Origin: Enhydrobacter sp.
GTDB taxonomy: Bacteria; Pseudomonadota; Alphaproteobacteria; Reyranellales; Reyranellaceae
Assembly (NCBI GenBank): GCA_025808875.1
Contig: CP075528.1
Span: 3,222,473-3,286,472, forward strand
Length of the DNA: 64,000 nucleotides
Reading direction: 5' to 3'
The notes below the pieces were generated by a model that ran no database searches, was not told where the DNA came from, and saw nothing but the letters and a program-made list of their open reading frames with translations. Positions 26,176 to 35,254 of the stretch are shown here, piece after piece. Position numbers and translations under genes: made by a program. The stretch's first letter is position 1, and every line of letters begins with the position of its first letter.

Positions 26176-27087
26176 ATGGACGACGGCGCGCAGGGCTTCC
26201 GCTTCGGCGGGACACTCCATCCCTGGGGCACGCGGTTCGACGCTCTCGTACCCGATCATGCCGGCGACGGCTATGCCAGCCGCGAGCTGGCGTGTGGCGA
26301 GGCCTTCGGATTTCGAACGACCTACGTCGAGCTCACCGCGCCACGGCCGAACCGGCCGGTGACCGTCGCCGCCTACGAGATCGCCGACGTGCTCGCCCCC
26401 AAGGAAGCCTTCGCGCGATTGGTGATCGGCCTGGGCCAGCCCGACAAGATCTCGCGCGAGGAGGTCGGGCCGGGGCCGCACGCCTCCAACGTCGTCGCGC
26501 TCCATGCCGTGTGGAAGCGCCCCGGACACGACGTTTCGGTGTCGCTCTACGGCGCGCCGCGCCCGTCCGAGTTCGGCGACGGCATCGGCAAGCTCTACCT
26601 CTCGTGGAGCGATCTGGATGCCGCCGCCGCGCCATTCCTCGCGCCTTGGTCGATCGAGAACGAGGCGATCGCGCAGGCCTCCGCAACGGCGACGCCGTCG
26701 ATCTTCACCGTCCGCTATCCGATCTTCGATCCCGACTACCCGACACCCAGTCGGCAGGCGCGCGTGCTCAACACGCCGGAGCTGTTCGAAACGCCGGCCG
26801 ACGCCGCCAAGCGGCTGGGCACGCGCGCCTTTGCGCTGTGGAGCGACCCCGGGGGAGGCTGGTACCTGTCGCACGGTCGCGACACCATCCGGCTCGGCAC
26901 CCGGCGCAGTGCGACGGTTCAGGTGCTCGACATCAAACCCGCGCGAGGCTCGGGCTTCGCCGGCATCGAAGCGGGCTCATGGACGGTACGCGACGTTCAT
27001 GGCTCGCGCACGATCGCCGACGCCGCGGCGGCGATCCGCCGCGTGCCCGGTCTTCGGATCGAGCGCGTGACCGGCCACGATGCGTGA
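26176..27087 (+). CDS. Hypothetical protein downstream of korB
   Basis: I do not recognise this 303-residue protein. It starts with the only reasonable ATG, 19 bases after the korB stop, so it probably belongs to the same transcript. There is no signal peptide or membrane segment. The sequence is soluble-looking, with many short beta-prone stretches (VTVAAYEIADV, HDVSVSLYGAP, IFTVRYPIFDPDYPTP, SATVQVLDI) and a Trp-rich middle (KLYLSWSDLD, WSIENEA). The C-terminus has an RGSGFAGIEAGSWTVRD segment that could be a ligand loop. Overall composition matches neighbours, so no sign of recent transfer. Confidence 0.65.
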   Translation: MDDGAQGFRFGGTLHPWGTRFDALVPDHAGDGYASRELACGEAFGFRTTYVELTAPRPNRPVTVAAYEIADVLAPKEAFARLVIGLGQPDKISREEVGPGPHASNVVALHAVWKRPGHDVSVSLYGAPRPSEFGDGIGKLYLSWSDLDAAAAPFLAPWSIENEAIAQASATATPSIFTVRYPIFDPDYPTPSRQARVLNTPELFETPADAAKRLGTRAFALWSDPGGGWYLSHGRDTIRLGTRRSATVQVLDIKPARGSGFAGIEAGSWTVRDVHGSRTIADAAAAIRRVPGLRIERVTGHDA

Positions 27088-27092
27088 CCCGG

Positions 27093-27518
27093 TCAGCGCT
27101 CGAGATCGAGTTCCCCGGGCGGCGGTGCGACCTTCAGGTTCATGCGGCCGTCGTAGATCGGGCGGGCCCCGGTCGTCGGCCCCGGATACTGCACGAACAG
27201 AACCGTGCCACCTGTTTCGGTCCGCATCTCGTTCTCGAAGTGCGGGTCCTCCATGTAGACGAGGGTCCCCGGCCCGTAGCGCCGCTCGCCCATCCGGAAT
27301 TCGCCGTCGATGATGTACCAGACCTGCGCGAAGTCATGCTTGTGCAGGGGGAAACCGGCGCCGGGCTCGTAGCGCAGGAAGCCGACATTGGGTGTGTTGG
27401 GCCGCTCTGGCGTCGGATGGAACAGGAACTTGGTGACGTTCCTGAAGCGCCCCATCTCCCACTCCATCTCGTCGGGATGCCTGAACTCGGGGGCATGGTG
27501 GCTGGCGGTCGCGCTCAT
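27093..27518 (-). CDS. Cupin-domain protein
   Basis: A 141-residue single cupin. The two cupin motifs are visible: GFPLHKHDFAQVWYIIDGEF (about 54-73), with the metal-binding His pair and a Gln in place of the usual Glu region, and GPGTLVYMEDPHFEN (about 82-96) supplying the second His. It is probably a metal-dependent enzyme or sugar/effector-binding protein; the reaction cannot be assigned. It lies 40 bases downstream of the YddA-like ABC gene on the same strand and is convergent with the hypothetical gene, 5 bases apart. Confidence 0.8.
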   Translation of the reverse strand: MSATASHHAPEFRHPDEMEWEMGRFRNVTKFLFHPTPERPNTPNVGFLRYEPGAGFPLHKHDFAQVWYIIDGEFRMGERRYGPGTLVYMEDPHFENEMRTETGGTVLFVQYPGPTTGARPIYDGRMNLKVAPPPGELDLER

Positions 27519-27558
27519 CGGCGGGGTCCTCGGTGCGTGTCGACGCGGCAGTAGAGCA

Positions 27559-29277
27559 TCACGCCGCGACCTCGACCAGCCGTCCCGTTTCGCCCGGTGC
27601 GCGCTGGAGCTCGAGCTGACGGTCGTGCCACTGACGAAGCGACGGACGATGGCCGATCGAGACCAACGTCGTCCCCGGCAGGCGCTTCTTCAGCTCGCCA
27701 TAGACCGCCGCCTCGTTGGCCTCGTCGAGCGACGCCGTCGCCTCGTCCATGAAGAGCCAGTCGGGCTTGAAGACCAGGGCGCGGGCAATCGCCAGACGCT
27801 GCTGTTCGCCGCCCGACAGCACATTGCTCCAGTGCGCCTCCTCGTCCAGCCGCTCGACCAGCTGACCCAGCCGGGCGGCGCGCAACGCCTCGACGATCTC
27901 CTGGTCGCTCGCGGTCGATTCCTCGTCGGGATACTTCACCGCGTCGCGCAGCGTGCCGATCGGGATGTAGGGCTTTTGCGGCAGGAAGAGGACGCGCGCC
28001 CCCGCCGGCACCCTCACCTGCCCCTGGCCGAATGGCCAGATGCCGGAGAGGGCGCGGAACAGCGTGCTCTTGCCCGAGCCGCTGGCACCCGTGACGAGCG
28101 TCGAGCGGCCGCACGGCAGCGCGATCGTCGCCGCCTCCAGAAGCTTCTGGCCGTTGGGCAGGGCAAGCGTCAGCCCGTCGGTGCCGACATCGGTGCGGTC
28201 CGTCTCGGGCGCGACCTCGATCGCCGTCGCCGGCTTGTTGTCGGCCGCCCGCTGCAGGCCGAGCAGGCGATCCATGACGGCACGCAGCTCGGCGAGCGAG
28301 GTGTAGTTGTCGACGAAGAACGACAGCGCGTTCTGGACCTGGCCGAACGCCGATGCCGTTTGCATCATCACGCCGAGCGTGATGGCACCCGCGAAATAGC
28401 GCGGCGCCGTCACCAGGAACGGGAAGATGATGGCGAGCTGGGCGTAGCTCACCTGGTAGAAGGCAAGCTGCGCCTGGGTAAACAGCACGCGCCAGCCGTT
28501 GGTGAAGATGTCGGCGAAGCGTGCATTCAGCATTTCCGCCTCGCGCTCCTCGCCACGATAGAGCGCGATCCCCTCGGCATTCTCGCGCACGCGAACGAGC
28601 GAAAACCGGAAGTTGGCCTCGAAGCGCTGCCTCTGGAAATTGAGCGGGATCAGCCGCCGCCCGACCAGGTTGGCGAGGAACGTGCCGACGACGGCGTACA
28701 GCAGGCACGCCCAGGCCATGTAGCCCGGTATCACGATGTCGATGCCGATCGGCGCCAGCGACAGCGGACCGGAGAGGTTCCACAGGATGACGATGAATGA
28801 AACGAGCGTCGCCACCGCGCTCAGCAGGCCGAGGAAAAGCACCATCGTGTACTCGCCGAGCAGCCGCAGATCCTCGGCGATGCGCTGGTCGGCGTTGTCG
28901 ACCGAGCGTTGCAGCTCGATGCGGTAGTAGCCCCGCCCGTCGAGCCAGTGCGCGAGATAGCGGCGCGTCAGCCAGCGCCGCCAGCGCAGGCGCAGGTAGG
29001 GACTGACGATCGCGCGCGAGATGCCGACGACGATGAACAGGCAGGCCAGCCAGGAAAAGGTGATGATCTCGCGCCAGAAGACCTCTTCTTGCTTGTTCTG
29101 CAGGGCGTCGTAGAAGCGCCGGTTCCAGTTGTTGAAGAGCACCTCCAGTCCGACCGCGCCGAAGGTCAGCGCGACGGCGCCGATCAGCAGGGTGGCGGCG
29201 ACCGGCCACTCCTCCGAGCGGAAATAGGGGCTGACCAGCCGCCACCAATCACCGATGAACGAACCGACTCTCTTCAT
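27559..29277 (-). CDS. YddA/ABCD-type ABC transporter, fused membrane and ATPase domains
   Basis: A 572-residue half-transporter in one chain: an N-terminal ABC_membrane_2 domain with six helices (about 25-330; the EAA-like loop is in ENAEGIALYRGEEREAEML) and a C-terminal ATPase. Walker A is GASGSGKST, the signature LSGGEQQRLAIARAL, Walker B LFMDEATASLDE and the switch His lies in VSIGHRP. This is the COG4178 (YddA/peroxisomal ABCD-like) family, presumed exporters or importers of hydrophobic or acyl compounds; SbmA-related proteins share the membrane domain. It works as a homodimer. ATG at 29277. Confidence 0.88.
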   Translation of the reverse strand: MKRVGSFIGDWWRLVSPYFRSEEWPVAATLLIGAVALTFGAVGLEVLFNNWNRRFYDALQNKQEEVFWREIITFSWLACLFIVVGISRAIVSPYLRLRWRRWLTRRYLAHWLDGRGYYRIELQRSVDNADQRIAEDLRLLGEYTMVLFLGLLSAVATLVSFIVILWNLSGPLSLAPIGIDIVIPGYMAWACLLYAVVGTFLANLVGRRLIPLNFQRQRFEANFRFSLVRVRENAEGIALYRGEEREAEMLNARFADIFTNGWRVLFTQAQLAFYQVSYAQLAIIFPFLVTAPRYFAGAITLGVMMQTASAFGQVQNALSFFVDNYTSLAELRAVMDRLLGLQRAADNKPATAIEVAPETDRTDVGTDGLTLALPNGQKLLEAATIALPCGRSTLVTGASGSGKSTLFRALSGIWPFGQGQVRVPAGARVLFLPQKPYIPIGTLRDAVKYPDEESTASDQEIVEALRAARLGQLVERLDEEAHWSNVLSGGEQQRLAIARALVFKPDWLFMDEATASLDEANEAAVYGELKKRLPGTTLVSIGHRPSLRQWHDRQLELQRAPGETGRLVEVAA

Positions 29278-29356
29278 GCGAATGTCCTTTCGGCGCGCAC
29301 CCTAGCCGATATCGACCCATGACAAGAGCGGCCGCGGGGTCTATAGCCGCCGGCCG

Positions 29357-30655
29357 ATGGATGTTTCACCCCTAGCGGCCCGGCGCGTCGCCCTCGACGT
29401 GCTGGTCGCCTGTCTCGCCAAGGGCCAACCCCTCGACGATGCCCTGGGCCGCCACGCCGGCTTCGTCGAGCTCGATCCCCGCGACCGTGCCTTCGTGCGC
29501 CTGTTGCTCGCGACCATCCTGCAGCGGCTGGGCGAGATCGACGAGGTACTCGGTGCGATGATCGAGCGTCCCCTGGAAGGCGCCAATGAAACGGGCCTCG
29601 AGGTGCTGCGGCTCGGCGCCGCGCAGCTCCTCTTCCTCGGCACGCCCGCGCACGCCGCCGTCGACACCTCGGTGCGGCTGGTCGAACAGGTCGGGCTGCC
29701 GCATCTCAAGGGCCTGGCCAATGCCGTCCTGCGCCGGGTCGGCCGCGAGGGCGTGGCGCTGCTGGGCGACCGCGATCCGGCGCGGCTCAACACGCCGGCG
29801 TGGCTGTGGCGGGGCTGGATCGAGACCTACGGAGAGGCAACGACGCGCGCCATCGCCGCCGCGCACCTGGTCGAGGCGCCGCTCGACTTGACGCCGCGAT
29901 CGAACGCGGCGTTCTGGGCCGGCCGCCTCGACGGCGAACTGCTGCCGACGGGCACGATCCGCCGTGCTTCGGGCGGGCCGATCGCCGAGTTGCCGGGTTA
30001 TGCCGAGGGCGCCTGGTGGGTGCAGGACGCCGCGGCCGCTTTGCCCGCCCGTCTGTTGGGCGACATAGCCGGCAAGACCGTCGCCGATCTCTGTGCCGCG
30101 CCCGGGGGCAAGACGATGCAACTCTGCGCGGCAGGCGCCGAAGTGACCGCCGTCGATATCTCGGCCCGCCGCATGGCGCGGCTCGGCGAAAACCTGGCGC
30201 GCGCCGGACTCGAAGCCCGGCTGGTGACGGCCGATGCCGGCAAGTGGTCCCCCCCGGGGAAGTTCGACGCGGTGCTGCTCGACGCACCCTGCACCGGCAC
30301 CGGCACCTTGCGCCGCCATCCCGACATTGCCTGGCTGAAGGACGAGGAGGACGTCGGCCGGCTGACGCTGACGCAGGACCGATTGCTGCTGCGCGCCATC
30401 GACCTGCTGAAGCCCGGCGGTACGCTGATCTATGCCGTGTGCTCGCTGCAGGAGGATGAAGGGCCGGCGCGGCTGCAGGCACTGCTGGCGCGCCACCCCC
30501 GCCTCGTGCGCACGCCCGTGCAGCCCGTGGAGTTGCCGGGCCTCGCCGATGCGATCACGCCCGCAGGCGACGTGCGGACTCTACCCTCGATGTGGGCCGA
30601 ACGCGGCGGCCTCGACGGGTTCTTCATCGCCCGCCTGCGCCACGCTCACGCCTGA
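29357..30655 (+). CDS. rsmB: 16S rRNA (cytosine-967-C5)-methyltransferase RsmB
   Basis: A 432-residue ribosomal RNA modification enzyme. An N-terminal NusB-like RNA-binding domain (about 1-140: PLAARRVALDVL, LDPRDRAFVRLLL, AAQLLFLGTPAHAAVD) is followed by the SAM-dependent methyltransferase. SAM motif I is DLCAAPGGKTMQL (about 242-254), and the two catalytic cysteines lie in LDAPCTGTGTLRRHPD (motif IV) and YAVCSLQEDEG (motif VI). It diverges from the ABC gene (79 bases) and converges on the amidohydrolase gene (8 bases between stops). Confidence 0.94.
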   Translation: MDVSPLAARRVALDVLVACLAKGQPLDDALGRHAGFVELDPRDRAFVRLLLATILQRLGEIDEVLGAMIERPLEGANETGLEVLRLGAAQLLFLGTPAHAAVDTSVRLVEQVGLPHLKGLANAVLRRVGREGVALLGDRDPARLNTPAWLWRGWIETYGEATTRAIAAAHLVEAPLDLTPRSNAAFWAGRLDGELLPTGTIRRASGGPIAELPGYAEGAWWVQDAAAALPARLLGDIAGKTVADLCAAPGGKTMQLCAAGAEVTAVDISARRMARLGENLARAGLEARLVTADAGKWSPPGKFDAVLLDAPCTGTGTLRRHPDIAWLKDEEDVGRLTLTQDRLLLRAIDLLKPGGTLIYAVCSLQEDEGPARLQALLARHPRLVRTPVQPVELPGLADAITPAGDVRTLPSMWAERGGLDGFFIARLRHAHA

Positions 30656-30663
30656 CTCGCACC

Positions 30664-32205
30664 TCACACCATCGAGCTCGGCCGGTAGAAAGGCTGGTGC
30701 TTCGAGGTGTCGATGTAGTTCTCGTAGAACTTGCGCACATGTGGCAGCAGCGCAACCGACAGCTTGCGCCGCTCGACTTCGTCGTCGGCCAGCGCCTTGC
30801 TGAGGTCGTCGTGCAGCGCCTTCAGCGCCGCGGTGCGGTCGATCTTGGTGAACCTGCCGTTCTGGTAGATGACCTCGCCGTCGCACATCGTCATGGTCAC
30901 CGACTGCTGCTTGGCGCGCTGCACGACGGCGTCGAGCGTCGGCGTCATTTCGTCGAGGTAGGGATAGGCGATGCTGTCCCAGTCGAGCAGCACCATGTCT
31001 GCGGCCTTGCCGACCTCGAGCGTGCCGAGGCTCTCGCCATAGGGTGTCGTGTGCGCGCCCCCGACGGTGGCCATACGCAGCACCTGGGCCATGGTGGGCA
31101 CGTCGGCCTCGGCCATGCCGGGCACGCGATGGGCGCGCAGCACGAGCTTCAGCTCCTGCAGCATGTCGCGGTCGTCGTTGATGCCGGCCTCGTCGAGTCC
31201 GATCGCGGTGTTGACGCCCTTCTTCTCGAAGACATTCAACGCCGCCACGCCCGAGCGCAGTCGGAAGTTCGAGGAGCAGTTGTGGCAAACGCAGCCCTTG
31301 GCATCGGCCAGCCGGTCGATGTCCTTCTCCGAGAGCCACACGCCATGCCCGAGGGTCAGGCGATGGTTCACCATGCCGAAGCGGTCGATGTACTCCAGCG
31401 CCGTGCAGTTGCCGCGCCTCCAGGCATATTCCTTCTGGTAGGCGGTCTCGACCAGGTGCATGTGCATCGGCGCATCGTACTTCGCCGATGCCTCCGACAA
31501 GGTGGTCAGCGCCTTGTCGGAGCACCAGTGCAGGTTCGCCGGGGCGAGCTGGATCTTCACGCGCCGTTTGTTGTGATGCTGGGCATGGAACGACTTGAAC
31601 ATGTCCATCGCGTCGTCGAGGCCCATCTTGAAGCGGTCGAACCAGCGCTGCATCGGCCCCCGGAGCTCCGCAGGCAGACCCCTCACGAACTCCTCGTCGG
31701 CCTGATAGACGAGCCGGTTCTGGTCACGCACTGCGTAGCAGTAGCTGACGCGCATGCCGACATCCTCGTAGGCGCGGATGACGTCGCCCGCCCGCTTTTC
31801 GACCTCGGCCAAGGTGCCCGGCATCCAGCCGTGGATATGCTGGACGGTCGTGATGCCCGAGCCGATCATCTCGAACGCCGAGTAGAGCGTGTCGAGGTAG
31901 AGATCGAGATTGCGGATCACCATGCGCGTGATGAACCACAGTTCGAGCGGCATGTCGGGGGAACCGAGCTGGACCGGTGTCAGGCCGACATGGTGGTGGC
32001 CGTTGACGAAGCCGGGCAACAGTACTTCCTTGCCCGTCCCAATGACCGGAACCGTCGGATGCTTGGCGCTCAGGTCGTCGTAGGTCCCGACGGCCACGAT
32101 GACGCCGTCCTCCTGCAGGACGGCGCCGTTTTTGATCTCGTTCCAGGTGAATCGGTCCTTTACGCCGGCGATGGTGGCGCGGCTGCGGATCAGGCTGGTG
32201 GCCAT
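30664..32205 (-). CDS. Amidohydrolase of the TRZ/ATZ deaminase type
   Basis: A 513-residue metal-dependent hydrolase. The metal motif is VNGHHHVG with H70 and H72. A further His lies in HMHLVET, another in TLGHGVW, and the acid in GLDEAGINDDRD; the closing LEVGKAADMVLLDWD belongs to the amidohydrolase beta-sandwich. Family members remove amino or chloro groups from purines, pyrimidines, triazines or related rings. It is the last gene of an operon with an NMT1/SsuA-type uptake system, so the imported compound is probably its substrate. The ATG at 32205 was chosen by homology; GGAGAAG lies about 6-8 bases upstream, and the ABC ATPase stop is 19 bases away. Confidence 0.87.
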   Translation of the reverse strand: MATSLIRSRATIAGVKDRFTWNEIKNGAVLQEDGVIVAVGTYDDLSAKHPTVPVIGTGKEVLLPGFVNGHHHVGLTPVQLGSPDMPLELWFITRMVIRNLDLYLDTLYSAFEMIGSGITTVQHIHGWMPGTLAEVEKRAGDVIRAYEDVGMRVSYCYAVRDQNRLVYQADEEFVRGLPAELRGPMQRWFDRFKMGLDDAMDMFKSFHAQHHNKRRVKIQLAPANLHWCSDKALTTLSEASAKYDAPMHMHLVETAYQKEYAWRRGNCTALEYIDRFGMVNHRLTLGHGVWLSEKDIDRLADAKGCVCHNCSSNFRLRSGVAALNVFEKKGVNTAIGLDEAGINDDRDMLQELKLVLRAHRVPGMAEADVPTMAQVLRMATVGGAHTTPYGESLGTLEVGKAADMVLLDWDSIAYPYLDEMTPTLDAVVQRAKQQSVTMTMCDGEVIYQNGRFTKIDRTAALKALHDDLSKALADDEVERRKLSVALLPHVRKFYENYIDTSKHQPFYRPSSMV

Positions 32206-32224
32206 TGCGGGCTTCTCCTTCGAG

Positions 32225-33052
32225 TCAGGCGACGGCGGACAGGGCTTCCTGCTCGGCAAAGGCGCGGTCGACCTCGTCGCGCAGCAGGTCGGTGAGCTGG
32301 ATGCGCAGTGCCTCGGCCTCGCGCGAGAACAGGTTGCGCGGCCGCGGCAAGGCGATGGGCACGATCGTCTTGATGCGCCCGGGTCGGGCGGTGAACACGA
32401 CCACGCGGTCAGCCAACGCCACCGCCTCGTCGATGTGATGGGTGACGAACAGCACCGAGGCGCCGCTCTGCTTCCAGACGTCGAGCAGGAAGTCCTGCAT
32501 GCGCGCGCGCGTCTGCACGTCGAGCGCGGCGAAGGGCTCATCCATCAGCAGAACCTTGGGCCGCATCGCCAGCGCGCGGGCGACGGCGACGCGCTGGCGC
32601 ATGCCGCCCGACAGCTCGTCAGGCCGCTTCTCCATGGCCGCCGTCAGGCCAACCCGCTGCAAGGCCTCGGCGGCGACCGCGCGGCGTTCCTGCCGTGAGG
32701 CACCGCGGATGGACAGGCCGAAGCTCACGTTCTCCCACACCGTCAGCCAGGGGAAGAGCGAGGTTTCCTGGAAGATCAGGCTGCGCTCGGGCGACGGTGC
32801 GCCGACGGGTTCGCCGAACGACCAGACGTTGCCGGTCGTGGCATCCTCGAGGCCGGCGATGAGATAGAGCAACGTGCTCTTGCCGCAGCCCGACGGGCCG
32901 AGGAACACCACGAACTCGCCGGGTTTCACGTCGAGGTCGACCCCGGTCAGCGCCTCGTGGGCACGCCTGGTTCCAGCCGCCCAGGTCTTGCCGACGCCAC
33001 GGCAAACGACGGCATCCTTGGACGAATAGGTCGGGGCGGCGTCAAAGGCCAC
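32225..33052 (-). CDS. ABC transporter ATPase (SsuB/TauB/NrtD type)
   Basis: A 275-residue ATPase. Walker A is GPSGCGKST, the signature [15 protein letters not shown], Walker B LLMDEPFAALD and the switch His lies in FVTHHIDEAV. I chose the GTG at 33052 because it follows GGGAGAAG by a normal distance and because the longer open frame upstream is simply the overlapping permease read in another frame. It overlaps the permease end by 11 bases. It powers uptake by the permease and binding protein encoded just upstream. Confidence 0.9.
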   Translation of the reverse strand: MAFDAAPTYSSKDAVVCRGVGKTWAAGTRRAHEALTGVDLDVKPGEFVVFLGPSGCGKSTLLYLIAGLEDATTGNVWSFGEPVGAPSPERSLIFQETSLFPWLTVWENVSFGLSIRGASRQERRAVAAEALQRVGLTAAMEKRPDELSGGMRQRVAVARALAMRPKVLLMDEPFAALDVQTRARMQDFLLDVWKQSGASVLFVTHHIDEAVALADRVVVFTARPGRIKTIVPIALPRPRNLFSREAEALRIQLTDLLRDEVDRAFAEQEALSAVA

Positions 33053-33977
33053 GCAACTTCTCCCTGGTGTCGGGCAGCCAGTACAGGATGCGCCGCTGGG
33101 CCAGACGCAGCAGCCAGTCGAAGCAGAAGCCCAGCACGCCAATGACGGCGATGGTGAAGAACACCAGAGACGGATTGAAGGTGTTGCGCGCCAGCATGAT
33201 GACCTGGCCCATGCCGTAGCCCACGCCGGTCGACTCGGCCACCAGAACCACCATCCAGGCGCCGAACAGGTTGAGGCGCAACACCTGCAGCATGCCAGGC
33301 AGGATCGCCGGCACGATGACCCTGCCGTAGATCTGCGGCTTGGAGGCGCCCATGGTGCGCGCCACGTTGATCAGGTTGGCGTTGACGCCGTCGATCTGGG
33401 CGATGGTCGCCAGCACCATGTGGAAGAACAGTGCCACCACCACCATGAAGATTGCCGGCGCGTTGCCGATGCCGAACAGGAAGATCGCCACCGGCAGCCA
33501 GGCGATGGGCGATACCGGTGAGAGAAGGGTGACGGTCGGCAGTACGAGCTTGTCGAAGAACTGGTAGTAGCGGATCAGCACCCCCACCGCGATCGCCAGC
33601 ACGGAAGCGACGACCAGGCCGACGAAGACGCGCATAGTCGTGGCGGCAACCGTGATCATCACCGATTCGAAGGCCGACGGCCCCTCGCCCATCGAATTTC
33701 CGACCTGCCAGCGCGTGGCGGTGTTGAAATACCTGCCCTGTTCGGCGAAGTTGCTCAGGAAGATGTGCGGTGGCGGTAGCAGCTTCGGATCGGCCCAGCC
33801 CATCGCCCAGCACACCTCCCAGATGCCCGCGAAAAGGCCGACCGACAGGCAAGTCCACCAGACCTTCGCCAACCAGTCGGCGCCGGCCATCGAGGCGAAG
33901 AGGCGCGTTACCGCCGCCGGGCGGGATGAGACCCCGGCGGCGGTGCCCGCTTTGCGGTCGCGTTCGACGACCGCCAT
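33042..33977 (-). CDS. ABC transporter permease (SsuC/TauC/NrtB type)
   Basis: A 311-residue membrane subunit with about six helices. A charged N-terminal tail (about 1-30) precedes WWTCLSVGLFAGIWEVCW. The central BPD_transp_1 fold includes GVLIRYYQFFDKLVLPTVTL and the EAA loop NVARTMGASKPQIYGRVIVP (about 205-224) that docks on the ATPase. It lies one base after the binding-protein stop. Confidence 0.9.
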   Translation of the reverse strand: MAVVERDRKAGTAAGVSSRPAAVTRLFASMAGADWLAKVWWTCLSVGLFAGIWEVCWAMGWADPKLLPPPHIFLSNFAEQGRYFNTATRWQVGNSMGEGPSAFESVMITVAATTMRVFVGLVVASVLAIAVGVLIRYYQFFDKLVLPTVTLLSPVSPIAWLPVAIFLFGIGNAPAIFMVVVALFFHMVLATIAQIDGVNANLINVARTMGASKPQIYGRVIVPAILPGMLQVLRLNLFGAWMVVLVAESTGVGYGMGQVIMLARNTFNPSLVFFTIAVIGVLGFCFDWLLRLAQRRILYWLPDTREKLRGL

Positions 33978-33978
33978 C

Positions 33979-35046
33979 TCAGGCGGACTTGTACTTGAGC
34001 TTGCCGTAGAGCTCGGGGTTCTCCTTGATCACCGCCTCGAGCATGGCCCAGTCGATGGCATCGCGGCCGGGCTTCTTCTTGATGTAGCCCATCTCCACGA
34101 CGCTGTCGGTTCGCTGCAGGATGAAGTCGGTCTGACTGCGCGCATCGACCACCGCCGGCTGCTTGCCCTGCGCGATTTTCGCGTTCTCCATCGAGGTCTT
34201 GTAGTACTTGCCGACCAACTCCTTGAGCACCGCGTCGGTCTGTGTCTCGGCGTCGAGCTGGGCCTGCATCATGCTCTTGATGATCGCCTTCAGTCCGGCC
34301 GGATTGTCCTTGATCAGGCTCGCACGGGCGGCGAGGACGCAGTCGGTGTAGCCCTTGCCGTAGAGATCGACGCCGTCGGTCAGCATGACCGCGCCCTTGA
34401 CGTCGTTCACCAGCGCGGACGCATAGGGTTCGATGGTGCAAATCCAGTCGATGGCGCCGGCCTTGAAGGCCTCGACGGCCTCGGGCGTGTTGCCCATGTA
34501 GCGCACCCGAACATCCTTGAACGAGATGCCGTTCTTCTTGAGGTAGTCGTACGGCATGACCTCCAGCGTATCCATCTGGAAGGTGCCGAGGGTCTTGCCC
34601 TTCAGTTTCTGCGGCGAATCGAGGCCCGGTCGAGCGACGATGGCGCAACCCTCGACGCCGCCGCCAGCGACGATCTTGACCGGGGCACCCTTGTCGTAGA
34701 GTGCCATGAACGAGGTATACGGCATCAGGCCGATATCCACTTGGCCCATGCCCAGGAACGTCACCATCTCGGCCGAGGTCGGCGTGTTGATGAAGATCAG
34801 CTCGGTGCCGGCAGCTTTCGCATACTGCCGCGAATGGGCGAGAAAGATGTTGAGGTTGCAGAAGCCCGAGCCGTGTGTCGATTTGATGCCCGCGGCGCCG
34901 AAGGCTGGCCCCACGCCCATCGCAATGGTCGTAGCCGCGGCCGCGCCTTGCAGAAACCTGCGGCGCGAGGCGCCAAGGCGGGAGGCGGCGGAGAAATCCA
35001 TCTTCGACAGCTTCGGAAAATGTGTACAGCCAATGCGATCACACAT
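33979..35046 (-). CDS. ABC transporter binding protein (NMT1/SsuA-like, Tat-exported)
   Basis: A 355-residue periplasmic binding protein with a twin-arginine signal (SRRRFLQG at residues 27-34 followed by an Ala-rich core). The NMT1/SsuA fold shows TPTSAEMVTFLGMGQVDIGL and LKGKTLGTFQ at the hinge, and GNTPEAVEAFKAGAIDWICT in lobe 2. I chose the first ATG (35046) because a strong AGGAGG stands 7 bases before it. This gives an unusually long pre-Tat leader (MCDRIGCTHFPKLSK), so an internal ATG at residue 16 remains possible. It heads the four-gene operon ending in the amidohydrolase. NMT1-type proteins bind pyrimidines, sulfonates or nitrate. Confidence 0.87.
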   Translation of the reverse strand: MCDRIGCTHFPKLSKMDFSAASRLGASRRRFLQGAAAATTIAMGVGPAFGAAGIKSTHGSGFCNLNIFLAHSRQYAKAAGTELIFINTPTSAEMVTFLGMGQVDIGLMPYTSFMALYDKGAPVKIVAGGGVEGCAIVARPGLDSPQKLKGKTLGTFQMDTLEVMPYDYLKKNGISFKDVRVRYMGNTPEAVEAFKAGAIDWICTIEPYASALVNDVKGAVMLTDGVDLYGKGYTDCVLAARASLIKDNPAGLKAIIKSMMQAQLDAETQTDAVLKELVGKYYKTSMENAKIAQGKQPAVVDARSQTDFILQRTDSVVEMGYIKKKPGRDAIDWAMLEAVIKENPELYGKLKYKSA

Positions 35047-35219
35047 GACGTGACCTCCTGGATCAGCGGATTGGGACGGGTTCCTGGCGATGTTTGTTCG
35101 GTACGCACGACCTCACGTCGGCACGCCAACCGAAGAGAACCGCCTAAGCGGCCTGCGCTGTTCTGGATCGCTGCAAGGGATGTGCCATGCGAGATGTATG
35201 CGAGAATCGGTGGTCGTCA

Positions 35220-35234
35220 GCGCAGTTGCTGCGC
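35220..35234. terminator. Hairpin downstream of the eamA operon
   Basis: GCGCAG-TTG-CTGCGC is a perfect 6-base G+C-rich stem with a 3-base loop, about 20 bases past the eamA stop on the minus strand. No T run follows, so termination by this hairpin is only possible. The 208-base region 35047-35254 contains no gene that I can see. Confidence 0.3.
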
Positions 35235-35254
35235 CGCGCCCGCTCAAATCTTGG

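Noticed and set aside
35001..35046. Starting the NMT1-like gene at the internal ATG (residue 16) to give a shorter Tat leader.
   Set aside because: The upstream ATG has an excellent AGGAGG site while the internal one has none; the longer start was kept, with the alternative noted.
35047..35254. Possible thiamine (TPP) riboswitch ahead of the NMT1-like binding protein.
   Set aside because: The conserved CUGAGA and related core sequences are absent on the minus strand; only a small hairpin near 35220 is seen.
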